Assembly: GCF_025919725.1 (NCBI RefSeq)
Contig: NZ_CP081495.1
Location: 620,001-684,000, forward strand
From: Flavobacterium agricola
GTDB lineage: Bacteria; Bacteroidota; Bacteroidia; Flavobacteriales; Flavobacteriaceae
Direction: 5' to 3'
DNA length: 64,000 nt
Each line of letters opens with the position of its first letter. Within the stretch, counting starts at the first letter, position 1. The translations under genes and the position numbers were made by a program. Positions 8,469-16,252 of the stretch are shown one piece after another. The notes under the pieces were generated by a model. The model saw only the letters and a program-made list of their open reading frames with translations. It was not told the origin of the DNA and ran no database searches.

Positions 8469-9140
8469 ATGATAAAATTTTCAGCTTTTATTTTTGCTCT
8501 TTTTACTACAAATTTACTAGTTGCGCAATCCGAAATTACAACTAAACCAGAGTTGAAAGCAATTGAAATTCAGGTTAACGCCGTTAATTCTCCTTATTAT
8601 TATCCTGAACTTTTAAAACGTTTGGCAGCTTATGATAGCACGTTAACTAATGTTGATTATCAAAACATTTATTACGGCTCAGCCTATCAAAAAGTTGTAC
8701 CTTATCAATCTAAAAAAATAGATACTAAGCAACTTGCCAAAGTTTATGCTGGCGATTTTAATAAAAAAAATTTAGAACAACCCATTTTGAAGCTAAATCA
8801 AGCTTTCCTTGATGATCCGTTAGATTTACGTGCACGCAACTTTTTAGCGTATTTATATCATGTAAACGGCGATGTAGAAAAAGCTAAAAACGAAAGCCAA
8901 GCTTTTCATGGATTGGTTGGTGCTATTTTATCTAGCGGAGATGGATTAAGTTGTGAATCTGGCATTCATGTTTTGGAAGTTGCTCATGAATATGTGCTGC
9001 TAAATTTGTTTAAAATGAACTCCGAATCGCAAGCTTACAACGGTAGTTGCGATGTTTTTACTTTAGAAAAAGGTAAGTTTAAAACGGATGCGCTTTATTT
9101 TAAAATTAACAATCAATTTGAATCTTTATTTAAAAACTAA
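8469..9140 (+). CDS. Exported DUF4919-type protein
   Basis: 223 residues with a signal peptide ending near L-V-A-Q (residue 20). The mature part carries P-Y-Y-Y-P-E-L-L-K-R-L, a Y-Q-N-I-Y-Y-G-S-A-Y-Q strand and a TPR-like helical pair (L-D-L-R-A-R-N-F-L-A-Y-L-Y). It ends with the D-G-L-S-C-E-S-G-I-H-V and N-G-S-C-D-V-F cysteine strands seen in Bacteroidota DUF4919 proteins. Function unknown; probably periplasmic, possibly disulfide-bonded. The GNAT gene starts 6 nt downstream. Confidence 0.7.
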   Translation: MIKFSAFIFALFTTNLLVAQSEITTKPELKAIEIQVNAVNSPYYYPELLKRLAAYDSTLTNVDYQNIYYGSAYQKVVPYQSKKIDTKQLAKVYAGDFNKKNLEQPILKLNQAFLDDPLDLRARNFLAYLYHVNGDVEKAKNESQAFHGLVGAILSSGDGLSCESGIHVLEVAHEYVLLNLFKMNSESQAYNGSCDVFTLEKGKFKTDALYFKINNQFESLFKN

Positions 9141-9145
9141 AACTT

Positions 9146-9679
9146 ATGAATTTTAGCATTCGACCGGAGCTTCATATAGATAATATAAGCCTTATTCCGT
9201 TACATGAATCAGATTTTGAAGGTTTATATGCTGTAGCTTCAGATCCTAAAGTTTGGGAACAGCATCCCAATAAAAATCGTTGGCAAAAAGATGTTTTTCT
9301 GAATTTTTTTACTGGCGCTATACAAAGCCACGGTGCGTTTAAAGTTGTAGATTCTGAAACCAATACCATTTTAGGCAGCACCCGATTTTACGATTACAAA
9401 CCAACCGATAATAGCATTTTAATTGGTTATACGTTTTACGGTACTGCGTTTTGGGGCAAAGGCATAAATAGCAAAGTAAAAACTGCCATGCTAAACTATA
9501 TTTTTCAGTTTGTAGATCAGGTTTATTTTCATATTGGAGCTACAAACATTCGCTCTCAAATTGCAATTTCTCGTTTAGGAGCTATTAAAGCAGCAGAGCA
9601 GGAGGTAACTTATTTTGGTGAAGAACCTAAGCTAAATTTTGTTTATGTAATTACTAAAACCGATTGGAACACAAAATAA
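9146..9679 (+). CDS. GNAT acetyltransferase, RimJ/RimL type
   Basis: 177 residues. It has the RimJ/RimL layout: L-I-P-L-H-E-S-D-F-E-G-L-Y-A-V-A-S-D-P near the start, I-L-I-G-Y-T-F-Y-G-T-A-F-W-G-K-G-I-N-S-K as the acetyl-CoA site, and the late helix R-S-Q-I-A-I-S-R-L-G-A. Such enzymes acetylate protein N-termini or small molecules. It is co-directional and nearly contiguous with the DUF4919 gene and ends at a hairpin shared with the convergent LysR gene. Confidence 0.85.
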   Translation: MNFSIRPELHIDNISLIPLHESDFEGLYAVASDPKVWEQHPNKNRWQKDVFLNFFTGAIQSHGAFKVVDSETNTILGSTRFYDYKPTDNSILIGYTFYGTAFWGKGINSKVKTAMLNYIFQFVDQVYFHIGATNIRSQIAISRLGAIKAAEQEVTYFGEEPKLNFVYVITKTDWNTK

Positions 9680-9706
9680 AAAGTCGAATATTTTCGGCTT
9701 TTTTAA
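9678..9706. terminator. Bidirectional terminator between the GNAT and LysR genes
   Basis: AAAAAGTCGAA and TTCGGCTTTTTT pair with one G-U across a TATT loop. The LysR stop codon at 9703-9705 lies in its distal arm. Confidence 0.8.
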
Positions 9707-10605
9707 TAGGAATTAAATTCGTTCTGTAAAATTTTTTCCATGTATGTTATTTCTTGCATCAACAAAGATTGCTTGCGTTTGGCTAAAAATAATGTTTTAT
9801 CTATGGGCGAATAACCTTCCCAGATTTTAGTAATAGCTTTTTTGTTTAGCGCATCTTGACAAATAAAATCGGGCAATACAGCCAAGCCGTTACCTAAACT
9901 TAAACAACGAATTATCGAAAATTTATTCGGTACAATATAATTTGGTACAAAATCTGGGCGAGTGCCAAAATTGGTTTCCCAAAATAAATTTAACACATCC
10001 ATGTCCGCAGCGGTGCTGTACCAAAATTGCTGACGCAGCCAATTTTTAACTTCATCTTTCTCCTTCATATCTAAGCTATAAAACCCAGATAAATCCATGT
10101 TTTTTCCGGCAACAACAATTAAACGTTCGGTAGCAAAAGGTTCGTAAACCAAGTTTTTATCTTTGCTTTTTTTGGTTGTTAAAATTAAATCTGCCGCTCC
10201 GGTTTCTAATAAATGTACCAAATGATCGTGTTCGCCAAACTGCATAATCAAATTAAAAAACAGATTCGGAATGTGTTTTTCTAAAGCTTGCTGAAACGAT
10301 TCTACGCACATACCAATGCTTACGGTTGGCCTTTCTACGCCCGATTTTTTCTGAAAACGCCCTTCAATATCTTCTAAGCATTGCATAGAATTTATAATTT
10401 GCTGGTAAAGCAATTTTCCTTTTTCGGTCGGAATCATTTTTCGTGCCGTACGTTCGAACAACGGAAAACCGGTGTACGTTTCTAACGCATTTAAATGTAA
10501 GCCAATACCCGGTTGCGAAACAAATAATGCTTTTGCAGCTCCGCTCATGGTTCCGGTTTCATAAATAGCACGAAAAGTTCTAAACCATTCTAAATTTGCT
10601 TGCAT
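9703..10605 (-). CDS. LysR-family transcriptional regulator
   Basis: 300 residues. The N-terminal helix-turn-helix reads F-R-A-I-Y-E-T-G-T-M-S-G-A-A-K-A-L-F-V-S-Q-P-G and is followed by the dimer helix and a periplasmic-binding-fold effector domain from about residue 90. It is divergent from the MdaB-type quinone reductase at 10701, and in flavobacteria and proteobacteria LysR genes commonly control the divergent neighbour. The inferred role is induction of the reductase by quinones, electrophiles or a small ligand. The 95-bp spacer contains overlapping promoter elements. Confidence 0.88.
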   Translation of the reverse strand: MQANLEWFRTFRAIYETGTMSGAAKALFVSQPGIGLHLNALETYTGFPLFERTARKMIPTEKGKLLYQQIINSMQCLEDIEGRFQKKSGVERPTVSIGMCVESFQQALEKHIPNLFFNLIMQFGEHDHLVHLLETGAADLILTTKKSKDKNLVYEPFATERLIVVAGKNMDLSGFYSLDMKEKDEVKNWLRQQFWYSTAADMDVLNLFWETNFGTRPDFVPNYIVPNKFSIIRCLSLGNGLAVLPDFICQDALNKKAITKIWEGYSPIDKTLFLAKRKQSLLMQEITYMEKILQNEFNSY

Positions 10606-10667
10606 GGTATAATTATTATTAGAGATCGGTATAAATTGTATTATTTTTATTTTGCAAAGTTATGAAA

Positions 10668-10675
10668 TAATTTTG
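10668..10675 (+). promoter_or_regulatory. -7 promoter element upstream of mdaB-like gene
   Basis: TAATTTTG fits the Bacteroidota TAnnTTTG consensus and lies 25 nt before the ATG at 10701, in the LysR-controlled spacer. Confidence 0.5.
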
Positions 10676-10700
10676 CAGCATCATATTAAAAGAATAGTAC

Positions 10701-11303
10701 ATGACAAAAGTATTTATAATAAACGGAGGGCAAAAGTTTGCTCATTCTGGCGGTGCGTTTAATAGCACGTTAACCGCTATTGATAGCCAGTTTTTTACTA
10801 AACAAAATGGGTTTGATTTACAAATAACCAACATTAATGAGCCGTATGATTTACAAACTGAAGTAGAAAAGTTTGTTTGGGCTGATGTTATTATTTATCA
10901 TTTTCCGGTTTGGTGGTTTTCTATGCCTTACAAATTAAAAGAATATTTTGATTTGGTTTTAACAGCTGGGCACCGTAAAGGTTTGTATTATAGCGATGGG
11001 CGTAAAAATGACAATCCTGCTATTAATTACGACACCGGCGGAAGTTTAGCTGGTCGTAAATATATGGTTACCACAACTTGGAATGCGCCAGAAACTGCTT
11101 TTACTTTACCGAATGAATTTTTTAATGAAACACCGGTTGATGCAGGTATTTTATTCGGTTTTCATCGCATGAACGCCTTTTTATCTTTAGAAAGAATTGA
11201 TGGCATTCATTTTCATGATCTAGAAAAAAATGTTACTGACGAAAAGATTGCTTTTAATACTAATCGATATGAAGCGCACTTAAAACAAACTTTCTTAAAA
11301 TAA
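10701..11303 (+). CDS. mdaB: MdaB-type NAD(P)H-dependent quinone reductase
   Basis: 200 residues with a flavodoxin-like fold. It opens with F-I-I-N-G-G-Q-K-F-A-H-S-G-G, has W-A-D-V-I-I-Y-H-F-P-V-W-W-F-S-M-P-Y-K-L-K-E-Y, then T-T-T-W-N-A-P and G-I-L-F-G-F-H, the signature of modulator-of-drug-activity-B FAD/NAD(P)H quinone reductases. These carry out two-electron reduction of quinones and avoid semiquinone radicals. A close paralogue is at 61107. It is divergent from LysR, which probably regulates it. It is followed by a terminator shared with HxlR. Confidence 0.88.
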   Translation: MTKVFIINGGQKFAHSGGAFNSTLTAIDSQFFTKQNGFDLQITNINEPYDLQTEVEKFVWADVIIYHFPVWWFSMPYKLKEYFDLVLTAGHRKGLYYSDGRKNDNPAINYDTGGSLAGRKYMVTTTWNAPETAFTLPNEFFNETPVDAGILFGFHRMNAFLSLERIDGIHFHDLEKNVTDEKIAFNTNRYEAHLKQTFLK

Positions 11304-11308
11304 GGTAT

Positions 11309-11346
11309 AAAAACCGAATCTAAAACATTTAGATTCGGTTTTTTAT
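11309..11346. terminator. Bidirectional terminator between mdaB and HxlR
   Basis: ACCGAATCTAAA pairs perfectly with TTTAGATTCGGT around ACAT, with A5 upstream and T6 downstream. The HxlR stop codon at 11343 lies in the distal arm. Confidence 0.85.
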
Positions 11347-11705
11347 TTTTTACCAAATAAAGTTTCCCGGTAATTAATGCCCCATTTGGCAATTTCGGTT
11401 ATTATGGGTTCTAATGTTTTGCCGTAAGTGGTAATTTCGTATTCAACGGTAATGGGTTTGGTGCTTTTTACGGTACGGGTAATTAATTGGTTCATTTCTA
11501 AATCTTGCAATTCTTTAGAAAGCATTTTAGAACCAATGCCTTCAACTTCACGTTGCAAATCGGTAAAACGCAAGCTTCCGCCATCGATTAATGTGCCTAA
11601 AATATGAAATTTCCACTTGCCAGATAAAATTCCCATCGCATCTGTAATGCCGTTCATTCTAACTTTACAAATTTCTGTGCCATTTAAAAGCAATGTTTTT
11701 TTCAT
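11343..11705 (-). CDS. HxlR-family winged-helix regulator
   Basis: 120 residues. The HxlR signature is present: G-I-L-S-G-K-W-K-F-H-I-L, R-F-T-D-L-Q-R-E-V-E-G-I-G-S-K-M-L-S-K-E-L and V-E-Y-E-I-T-T-Y-G-K-T-L. Cys13 lies exactly 16 residues before the G-K-W motif, a position shared with three of the other five HxlR proteins in this window. It is divergent from the YceI gene at 11870. HxlR proteins such as YodB and HypR sense quinones and disulfide stress, so a thiol switch is plausible. Confidence 0.9.
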   Translation of the reverse strand: MKKTLLLNGTEICKVRMNGITDAMGILSGKWKFHILGTLIDGGSLRFTDLQREVEGIGSKMLSKELQDLEMNQLITRTVKSTKPITVEYEITTYGKTLEPIITEIAKWGINYRETLFGKK

Positions 11706-11770
11706 TTTTTCGTTATAAATTATTAATTTTAAACATATACAAAGTTATTAAATAAAAATACGTGCTTTAA

Positions 11771-11793
11771 AAGTTACTTTCCAAAAGGAAACT
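11771..11793. promoter_or_regulatory. Putative HxlR operator upstream of yceI
   Basis: AGTTACTTTCC and GGAAACT form an imperfect palindrome around AAAA between the two divergent genes. The GTTAC half-site recurs in the other HxlR spacers of this window. A -7-like TAGCTTTG follows at 11821-11828. Confidence 0.5.
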
Positions 11794-11820
11794 GATGCAT
11801 AAAGTATAGTAAATTACTAG

Positions 11821-11828
11821 TAGCTTTG
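11821..11828 (+). promoter_or_regulatory. -7 promoter element of yceI
   Basis: TAGCTTTG matches TAnnTTTG and lies 41 nt before the yceI start, downstream of the putative HxlR operator. Confidence 0.5.
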
Positions 11829-11869
11829 TGTAACAATTAAAAATAACTTTAATTATTAATTTATTCAAA

Positions 11870-12547
11870 ATGAAAAAAACAATTATTTTATCATTTGCAG
11901 TAACTGCATTTTTAATTTCTTGTAAAGGTTCAACAGGTGACAAAACAGTTACTACAGACGCACAAGAAGTTGCAGCACAAACAGGTGCATCTTACAACGT
12001 AAACAAAGAACAAAGTGATTTAAAATGGAAAGGTTACCACAAAGGTGGTTTAAACCCAAGATTTGGTACTTTAAAAACAGACGGAACGGTTTCTGTTGAT
12101 AATGGTGCAGTAACTGGAGGTACATTTACAATTGAAATTAAAACAATTGCTACTGATGAAGCTTCTGTAGATCCTGTAACTTCAGGTGGTAAAACAGCTG
12201 CTGATTTAACAGGACATTTATTAAGTGCTGATTTCTTTGAGTCTGATGTTTACCCAACAGCTTCGTTCGAAATTACTAGCGTTGCTCCTTTTGATGCAGC
12301 ATCTGGTGAAAGCGTTGTTGCTGATGCAAACAGCTTAGTAAGCGGTAACTTAACTATTAAAGACAAAACAGTTAACGTAACATTCCCAGCAAGAATAACA
12401 GTTTCTGGTGATAACGTAAACATTTTCTCTCAGTTTGCAATTAACAGACAAGATTGGGGATTAACTTACGGTGCTGAAGGTGATCCAGCAGATTGGATGA
12501 TTTCTCAAGAAGTTGATATCGAATTAAACGTTAATGCAACGAAATAA
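11870..12547 (+). CDS. YceI-family lipoprotein
   Basis: 225 residues. A lipoprotein signal ends at L-I-S-C-K (Cys18). The mature part has the YceI lipocalin-like barrel: Y-N-V-N-K-E-Q-S-D-L-K-W-K-G, F-T-I-E-I-K-T-I, L-L-S-A-D-F-F-E-S-D-V-Y-P-T-A-S-F and Q-F-A-I-N-R-Q-D-W-G-L. YceI proteins bind long isoprenoids or fatty-acid-like lipids in the periplasm. Codon choice is biased towards AAC, GTA and GCA compared with neighbouring genes, which suggests high expression. It is divergent from HxlR and probably under its control. Confidence 0.9.
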   Translation: MKKTIILSFAVTAFLISCKGSTGDKTVTTDAQEVAAQTGASYNVNKEQSDLKWKGYHKGGLNPRFGTLKTDGTVSVDNGAVTGGTFTIEIKTIATDEASVDPVTSGGKTAADLTGHLLSADFFESDVYPTASFEITSVAPFDAASGESVVADANSLVSGNLTIKDKTVNVTFPARITVSGDNVNIFSQFAINRQDWGLTYGAEGDPADWMISQEVDIELNVNATK

Positions 12548-12554
12548 TTTAATG

Positions 12555-12592
12555 AACTACTAAATCAGCCTTGATTTAGTAGTTTTTTTTTT
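12555..12592 (+). terminator. Rho-independent terminator after yceI
   Basis: AACTACTAAATCA pairs with TGATTTAGTAGTT around GCCT, followed by a long T run. Confidence 0.88.
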
Positions 12593-12619
12593 ACCCCCAA
12601 TTTAGTTTACAAAAAAGAT

Positions 12620-13327
12620 ATGATAGTAGAAATTTGGAGCGATGTAATGTTTCCGTTTTGTTATATAGGAAAACGTAATTTTGAATCTGCTTTACAACAA
12701 TTTTCAGATACAGATGCCATAGAAGTACACTGGAAAAGTTTTCAGTTAGATCCTAATATTCCTGAAGTTGCTACCGAAAGTTATCAAAATTATTTGGTAA
12801 CGCGTAAAGGAATGCCTTTGCAACAAGTTCAAGACATGTTGCAAAACGTAACATTATCAGCTAAGCAAGCAGGATTAACCTATAATTTTGATGATGCGGT
12901 TATGGTAAACTCTATAAAAGCACATCAATTTATTCAATTTGCTAAAGCCCTACATAAAGATGATGAAGCAGAAGAAGTTTTGTTTCACGCCTTTTTTACC
13001 GAAGGTAAAAACATTGCCGATTTACAAACGTTACTAACTTTAGGTACTGCAATTGGTTTAGATGCAAATGCTTTGCAACAAGCTATAGAAAATCAGGAGT
13101 TTTTACCAGCTGTTATAGAAGATATTAACCAAGCACGACAAATAGGAGTAACTGGAGTACCTTTTTTTGTGTTTAATAATAAATATGCTGTTTCTGGCGC
13201 ACAGCCAGCTAGTAGTTTTTTAGAAGTTTTAAATAAATCTTTTGGCGAATGGAAGGCAACCAATACAACACCAAACCTAATTATTTCTAAAGGTTCAAGT
13301 TGCGATGTAAAAGGAAATTGCGATTAA
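12620..13327 (+). CDS. DsbA-family (FrnE-like) oxidoreductase with a degenerate CxxC
   Basis: 235 residues, cytoplasmic. It starts I-E-I-W-S-D-V-style (V-E-I-W-S-D-V-M-F-P-F-C-Y-I-G-K-R), the FrnE/2-hydroxychromene-isomerase-like DsbA group. The usual C-P-W-C active site reads F-P-F-C (residues 11-14), so the nucleophilic first Cys is lost. The cis-Pro loop G-V-T-G-V-P-F-F-V-F is intact, and a C-terminal S-C-D-V-K-G-N-C-D pair remains. A classical dithiol mechanism is therefore unlikely; a mono-thiol or glutathione-linked role is possible. It is separated from yceI by a terminator. Confidence 0.82.
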   Translation: MIVEIWSDVMFPFCYIGKRNFESALQQFSDTDAIEVHWKSFQLDPNIPEVATESYQNYLVTRKGMPLQQVQDMLQNVTLSAKQAGLTYNFDDAVMVNSIKAHQFIQFAKALHKDDEAEEVLFHAFFTEGKNIADLQTLLTLGTAIGLDANALQQAIENQEFLPAVIEDINQARQIGVTGVPFFVFNNKYAVSGAQPASSFLEVLNKSFGEWKATNTTPNLIISKGSSCDVKGNCD

Positions 13328-13345
13328 TTAAATTATAATTTTAAT

Positions 13346-13374
13346 AAAATCAAAGCTATGCTTTGATTTTTTTT
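13346..13374 (+). terminator. Rho-independent terminator after the FrnE-like gene
   Basis: AAAATCAAAG pairs with CTTTGATTTT around CTATG, followed by T8. Confidence 0.85.
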
Positions 13375-13466
13375 GGATATTTTCAAATGTTAATTATTGT
13401 TAAAATATGTTTTATTTTGCTACATTAGGCAAAATATTAACCAACCCCAAAATTACTACCATTACA

Positions 13467-13952
13467 ATGAATAAAAATGTTACTACCGAAATTAAATGGG
13501 CACTTATTTTTTCTGTAGTTGGCTTAGCCTGGATGGTGCTCGAAAATATAGTAGGTTTGCATGATACATATTTAGATTACCATTTGTATTTAACCAATTT
13601 GTTTGCTTTTCCGGCAATTTATATGATGGTTGCAGCTTTAAAGGAAAAACGAACCAAAGCGTACAACGGTACCATAACGTATTTGCAAGGTTTACTTTCT
13701 GGAACTATTTTATCTGCCTTTATAGCTTTGTTAAGCCCGTTAACACAATGGATTACCAGTTATGTAATTACGCCAAAATATTTTCCGAATGTAATTGTTC
13801 GCTCGGTAGAATTGGGGTATTTTGAATCTACTGCTGCAGCACAAGCGCATTTTAATTATGCAAATTACGCAACCCAAGGCATGCTATTCGCTTTTATAAT
13901 TGGCGTAATTACTACAGCAATTGCTATGTTATTTATTAAAAACAACAAATAA
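13467..13952 (+). CDS. DUF4199 membrane protein
   Basis: 161 residues from the ATG at 13467; an upstream start at 13407 would put 20 polar residues in front. Four membrane helices lie at about 8-28, 37-57, 72-92 and 140-158. The K-W-A-L-I-F-S-V opening, the loop with K-E-K-R-T-K-A-Y-N-G-T-I-T-Y-L-Q-G and the A-N-Y-A-T-Q-G-M-L helix are typical of the flavobacterial DUF4199 family. Function unknown. The next gene is 27 nt downstream. Confidence 0.75.
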   Translation: MNKNVTTEIKWALIFSVVGLAWMVLENIVGLHDTYLDYHLYLTNLFAFPAIYMMVAALKEKRTKAYNGTITYLQGLLSGTILSAFIALLSPLTQWITSYVITPKYFPNVIVRSVELGYFESTAAAQAHFNYANYATQGMLFAFIIGVITTAIAMLFIKNNK

Positions 13953-13978
13953 ACTAACTAAATCTAACCAACAACATT

Positions 13979-14401
13979 ATGGCAGCAGTTCATGTTTACC
14001 TAAATTTTAATGGTAATTGCGAAGAAGCTTTTACTTTTTATAAAGAAGCCTTTGGAGGTGAATTTTCATACATCGGAAAATTTGGCGATATGCCACCGAA
14101 TGAAAACCATCCGATTGCAGAAGCAGATAAAAACAAAGTAATGCACGTAAGTTTTCCGATTGGTGAAACCGTTTTAATGGGAAGCGATACCGGCGGAGAA
14201 TGGGCATCAAATTTAGTAGTGGGTAATAATTTTGCGGTATCTATAAACGCAAATTCTACAGCCGAAGCCGATCATTTATTTACCAAACTTGCTGCAGGCG
14301 GAAAGGTAACCATGCCTATGGAAAAAACATTTTGGGGTGCTTACTTTGGAATGTTTACAGACAAATTTGGCATCAATTGGATGGTAAATTTTGATGAATA
14401 A
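13979..14401 (+). CDS. VOC-family (PhnB-like) protein
   Basis: 140 residues with two beta-alpha-beta-beta-beta modules: H-V-Y-L-N-F-N-G-N-C-E-E-A-F-T-F-Y at the start and F-W-G-A-Y-F-G-M-F-T-D-K-F-G-I-N-W-M near the end. This is the PhnB/3-demethylubiquinone-methyltransferase-like branch of the glyoxalase/bleomycin-resistance superfamily. Enzymatic activity is unproven in this branch. It converges on the second HxlR gene and shares its terminator. Confidence 0.85.
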   Translation: MAAVHVYLNFNGNCEEAFTFYKEAFGGEFSYIGKFGDMPPNENHPIAEADKNKVMHVSFPIGETVLMGSDTGGEWASNLVVGNNFAVSINANSTAEADHLFTKLAAGGKVTMPMEKTFWGAYFGMFTDKFGINWMVNFDE

Positions 14402-14404
14402 AAT

Positions 14405-14431
14405 AAAAGTCCGTTTTATAAAACGGACTTT
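14405..14431. terminator. Bidirectional terminator between the VOC gene and HxlR
   Basis: AAAGTCCGTTTTA is followed directly by its reverse complement TAAAACGGACTTT. The HxlR stop codon (14416-14418) lies at the hairpin tip. Confidence 0.8.
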
Positions 14432-14766
14432 CTGTATTTTATACCCCATTCGCCCATTGCTTCTATAATTTTATTTAAGCTTTTTCCGTGCGGAGTAAGT
14501 TCGTATTCAACCGTTACGGGCATGGTATCTAAAACCGTACGTTTAACCAGTTGATTCAATTCTAAATCCTTCAATTCTTTCGAAAGCATTTTAGGTGAAA
14601 TGCCTTCTATATGTCGGCATAAATCCATAAATCTAAACTTATCATTGTTGTACAAAGCAGCAATAATAACCGTTTTCCATTTACCACAAAGCAAATCTTG
14701 CGTATCCTTAACGCCTTGCACTAAAATTCTACAAGAACCCGATAATTCAACTTTTTCTTTTTTCAT
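14416..14766 (-). CDS. HxlR-family winged-helix regulator
   Basis: 116 residues with L-C-G-K-W-K-T-V-I-I, F-R-F-M-D-L-C-R-H-I-E-G-I-S-P-K-M-L-S-K-E-L and V-E-Y-E-L-T-P-H-G-K. Three cysteines (12, 27 and about 54) are present. Cys12 sits 16 residues before G-K-W as in three paralogues, and Cys27 is directly next to the motif. It is divergent from the NAD(P)-binding protein at 14896, with two tandem palindromes in the 129-bp spacer, so both autoregulation and control of the neighbour are likely. Confidence 0.9.
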   Translation of the reverse strand: MKKEKVELSGSCRILVQGVKDTQDLLCGKWKTVIIAALYNNDKFRFMDLCRHIEGISPKMLSKELKDLELNQLVKRTVLDTMPVTVEYELTPHGKSLNKIIEAMGEWGIKYRKSVL

Positions 14767-14788
14767 ATTACAAAACTACAAAATAAAA

Positions 14789-14825
14789 TATAAGTAACTT
14801 GGTTACTTATAGGTAACTGGTTACC
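14789..14825. promoter_or_regulatory. Tandem HxlR operator palindromes
   Basis: Two perfect inverted repeats abut. At 14789-14811, TATAAGTAAC and GTTACTTATA flank TTG. At 14812-14825, GGTAAC and GTTACC flank TG. The shared half-site is GTAAC. Both lie between the HxlR start (14766) and the -7 element of the divergent gene (14863-14870), a good place for repression of both promoters. Confidence 0.75.
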
Positions 14826-14862
14826 AAGAGGAAACAACTGCCGTTTACGTAACCTAATTTCG

Positions 14863-14870
14863 TAAATTTG
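14863..14870 (+). promoter_or_regulatory. -7 promoter element of the NAD(P)-binding protein gene
   Basis: TAAATTTG matches TAnnTTTG and lies 26 nt before the ATG at 14896, just downstream of the tandem palindromes. Confidence 0.6.
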
Positions 14871-14895
14871 TATTAGTAATTTAAATATAAAAATA

Positions 14896-15543
14896 ATGAA
14901 AATAGCAATAATTGGCGCAACCGGATTTGTAGGCGCAAACTTAGTAAACGAATTTGTAGCACGTAATCATGAAGTTACTGCCATTTCTAGAAAAGAAAAA
15001 ACATCAGAAAAACCGAACTTAAAATACGTAGCTGTTGATGTTTTAAATGTTGATGCATTAGCTAACGTTTTAAAAGGAAACGATGTTGTGGTTAGTGCGT
15101 ACAATGCAGGTTGGCAAAACCCAAATATTTATAACGAATTTTTAGCAGGTTCTAAAGCCATTCAACAAGCGGTTAAACAAGCAGAAGTGCCACGTTATGT
15201 TGTAATTGGTGGAGCTGGAAGTTTGTTTGTAGCCGAAGGTATTCAGGCTGTTGATACACCCGATTTTCCGAAAGAAATTTACGCTGGGGCCAGTGCAGCA
15301 CGCGATTATTTTAACGAACTAAAAAACGAAACCGAATTGGATTGGGTATTTTTTAGTCCAGCTTTTGAGATGCACCCTGGTATTACTGTTGGCCGCACCG
15401 GGAATTATCGTTTAGGATTAGATACACCGGTTTTTGATGCAGATAACCGCAGTGTTTTATCGGTTGAAGATGTAGCTGTTGTTATTGCTGATGAAGTTGA
15501 AAAACCGAAACATCACAAAATCCGTTTTACAGCAGCTTACTAA
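14896..15543 (+). CDS. NAD(P)-binding SDR/NmrA-like protein
   Basis: 215 residues. A Rossmann start I-A-I-I-G-A-T-G-F-V-G-A-N-L gives the G-x-x-G-x-x-G dinucleotide site. V-V-S-A-Y-N-A-G follows strand 4, and Y-V-V-I-G-G-A-G-S-L strand 5. It belongs to the atypical, short NAD(P)H-binding group (PF13460-like) related to NmrA and biliverdin reductase B; no Y-x-x-x-K catalytic pair is obvious. It is divergent from HxlR, a pairing common in bacteria, and probably is an HxlR-controlled quinone or redox reductase/sensor. Confidence 0.87.
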   Translation: MKIAIIGATGFVGANLVNEFVARNHEVTAISRKEKTSEKPNLKYVAVDVLNVDALANVLKGNDVVVSAYNAGWQNPNIYNEFLAGSKAIQQAVKQAEVPRYVVIGGAGSLFVAEGIQAVDTPDFPKEIYAGASAARDYFNELKNETELDWVFFSPAFEMHPGITVGRTGNYRLGLDTPVFDADNRSVLSVEDVAVVIADEVEKPKHHKIRFTAAY

Positions 15544-15547
15544 AAAT

Positions 15548-15577
15548 AAAAAGTTCGGTTTTTTACCGAACTTTTTG
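15548..15577 (+). terminator. Rho-independent terminator
   Basis: AAAAAGTTCGGT pairs with ACCGAACTTTTT across a T loop, just after the NAD(P)-binding protein gene. Confidence 0.85.
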
Positions 15578-15644
15578 TTTTGTGCTTTTTCCTGAAAAGG
15601 CTATATTTAGCTTTAATACCGAATCAATTTTAAAAAAAAGAAAC

Positions 15645-16211
15645 ATGACCGAAAACGAATATATAGCCTATTTTAAAACCATTGTTGATACACCGGATAC
15701 CGATCAAAAAGCACCTTACGATAATCCGGAATATTTAAATTATACCAAGCTGAATAATAGCCGTATGAATAGATGGCTTAAAACAGCTGAGCTTTTACCT
15801 GAATTAAAAGCAACCGTTCAAAAAATTACGCAACCCCAACATTGGATTTTAATTACCGAACCTTGGTGCGGAGATGCAGCGCATAATGTGCCTTTTATTA
15901 TATTGGCCGCGCGCGAAAATCCTTTAATTCAATTGTCTTTTGAAATGCGTGATGCAGCGCCGCATCGTATTGAGCAGTATTTAACAAATGGCGGCAAATC
16001 AATTCCAAAATTAATTATAAAAGATGCTGCTGGTACAGATTTAGCAGTTTGGGGGCCACGTCCTGCAGCTTGCCAAGCGGTTTACAGCGAATTAAAAGCC
16101 GCAAACGCATCGTTTGATGAAACGGTTACAGCAATTCAAAACTGGTACAATGCTGACAAAGGTTTAGCTACGCAAACCGAATTACTTGCTACATTAAAAC
16201 AAACCTTATAA
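15645..16211 (+). CDS. Thioredoxin-fold family protein with one active-site Cys
   Basis: 188 residues from the ATG at 15645; the longer frame from 15582 would start inside the preceding terminator region. I-L-I-T-E-P-W-C-G-D-A-A-H-N-V-P marks a thioredoxin-like active site in which the usual second Cys is Ala (C-G-D-A). S-I-P-K-L-I-I carries the cis-Pro. These proteins are widespread in Bacteroidota, with no known substrate. They may act on mixed disulfides with low-molecular-weight thiols. The unit is closed by terminators on both sides. Confidence 0.82.
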   Translation: MTENEYIAYFKTIVDTPDTDQKAPYDNPEYLNYTKLNNSRMNRWLKTAELLPELKATVQKITQPQHWILITEPWCGDAAHNVPFIILAARENPLIQLSFEMRDAAPHRIEQYLTNGGKSIPKLIIKDAAGTDLAVWGPRPAACQAVYSELKAANASFDETVTAIQNWYNADKGLATQTELLATLKQTL

Positions 16212-16215
16212 ACCC

Positions 16216-16242
16216 AAAGCAAAGTTTTTACTTTGCTTTTTT
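16216..16242 (+). terminator. Rho-independent terminator
   Basis: AAAGCAAAG pairs with CTTTGCTTT around a T-rich loop and is followed by T run. It lies 11 nt before the next start codon. Confidence 0.8.
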
Positions 16243-16252
16243 ATATTTTAAG

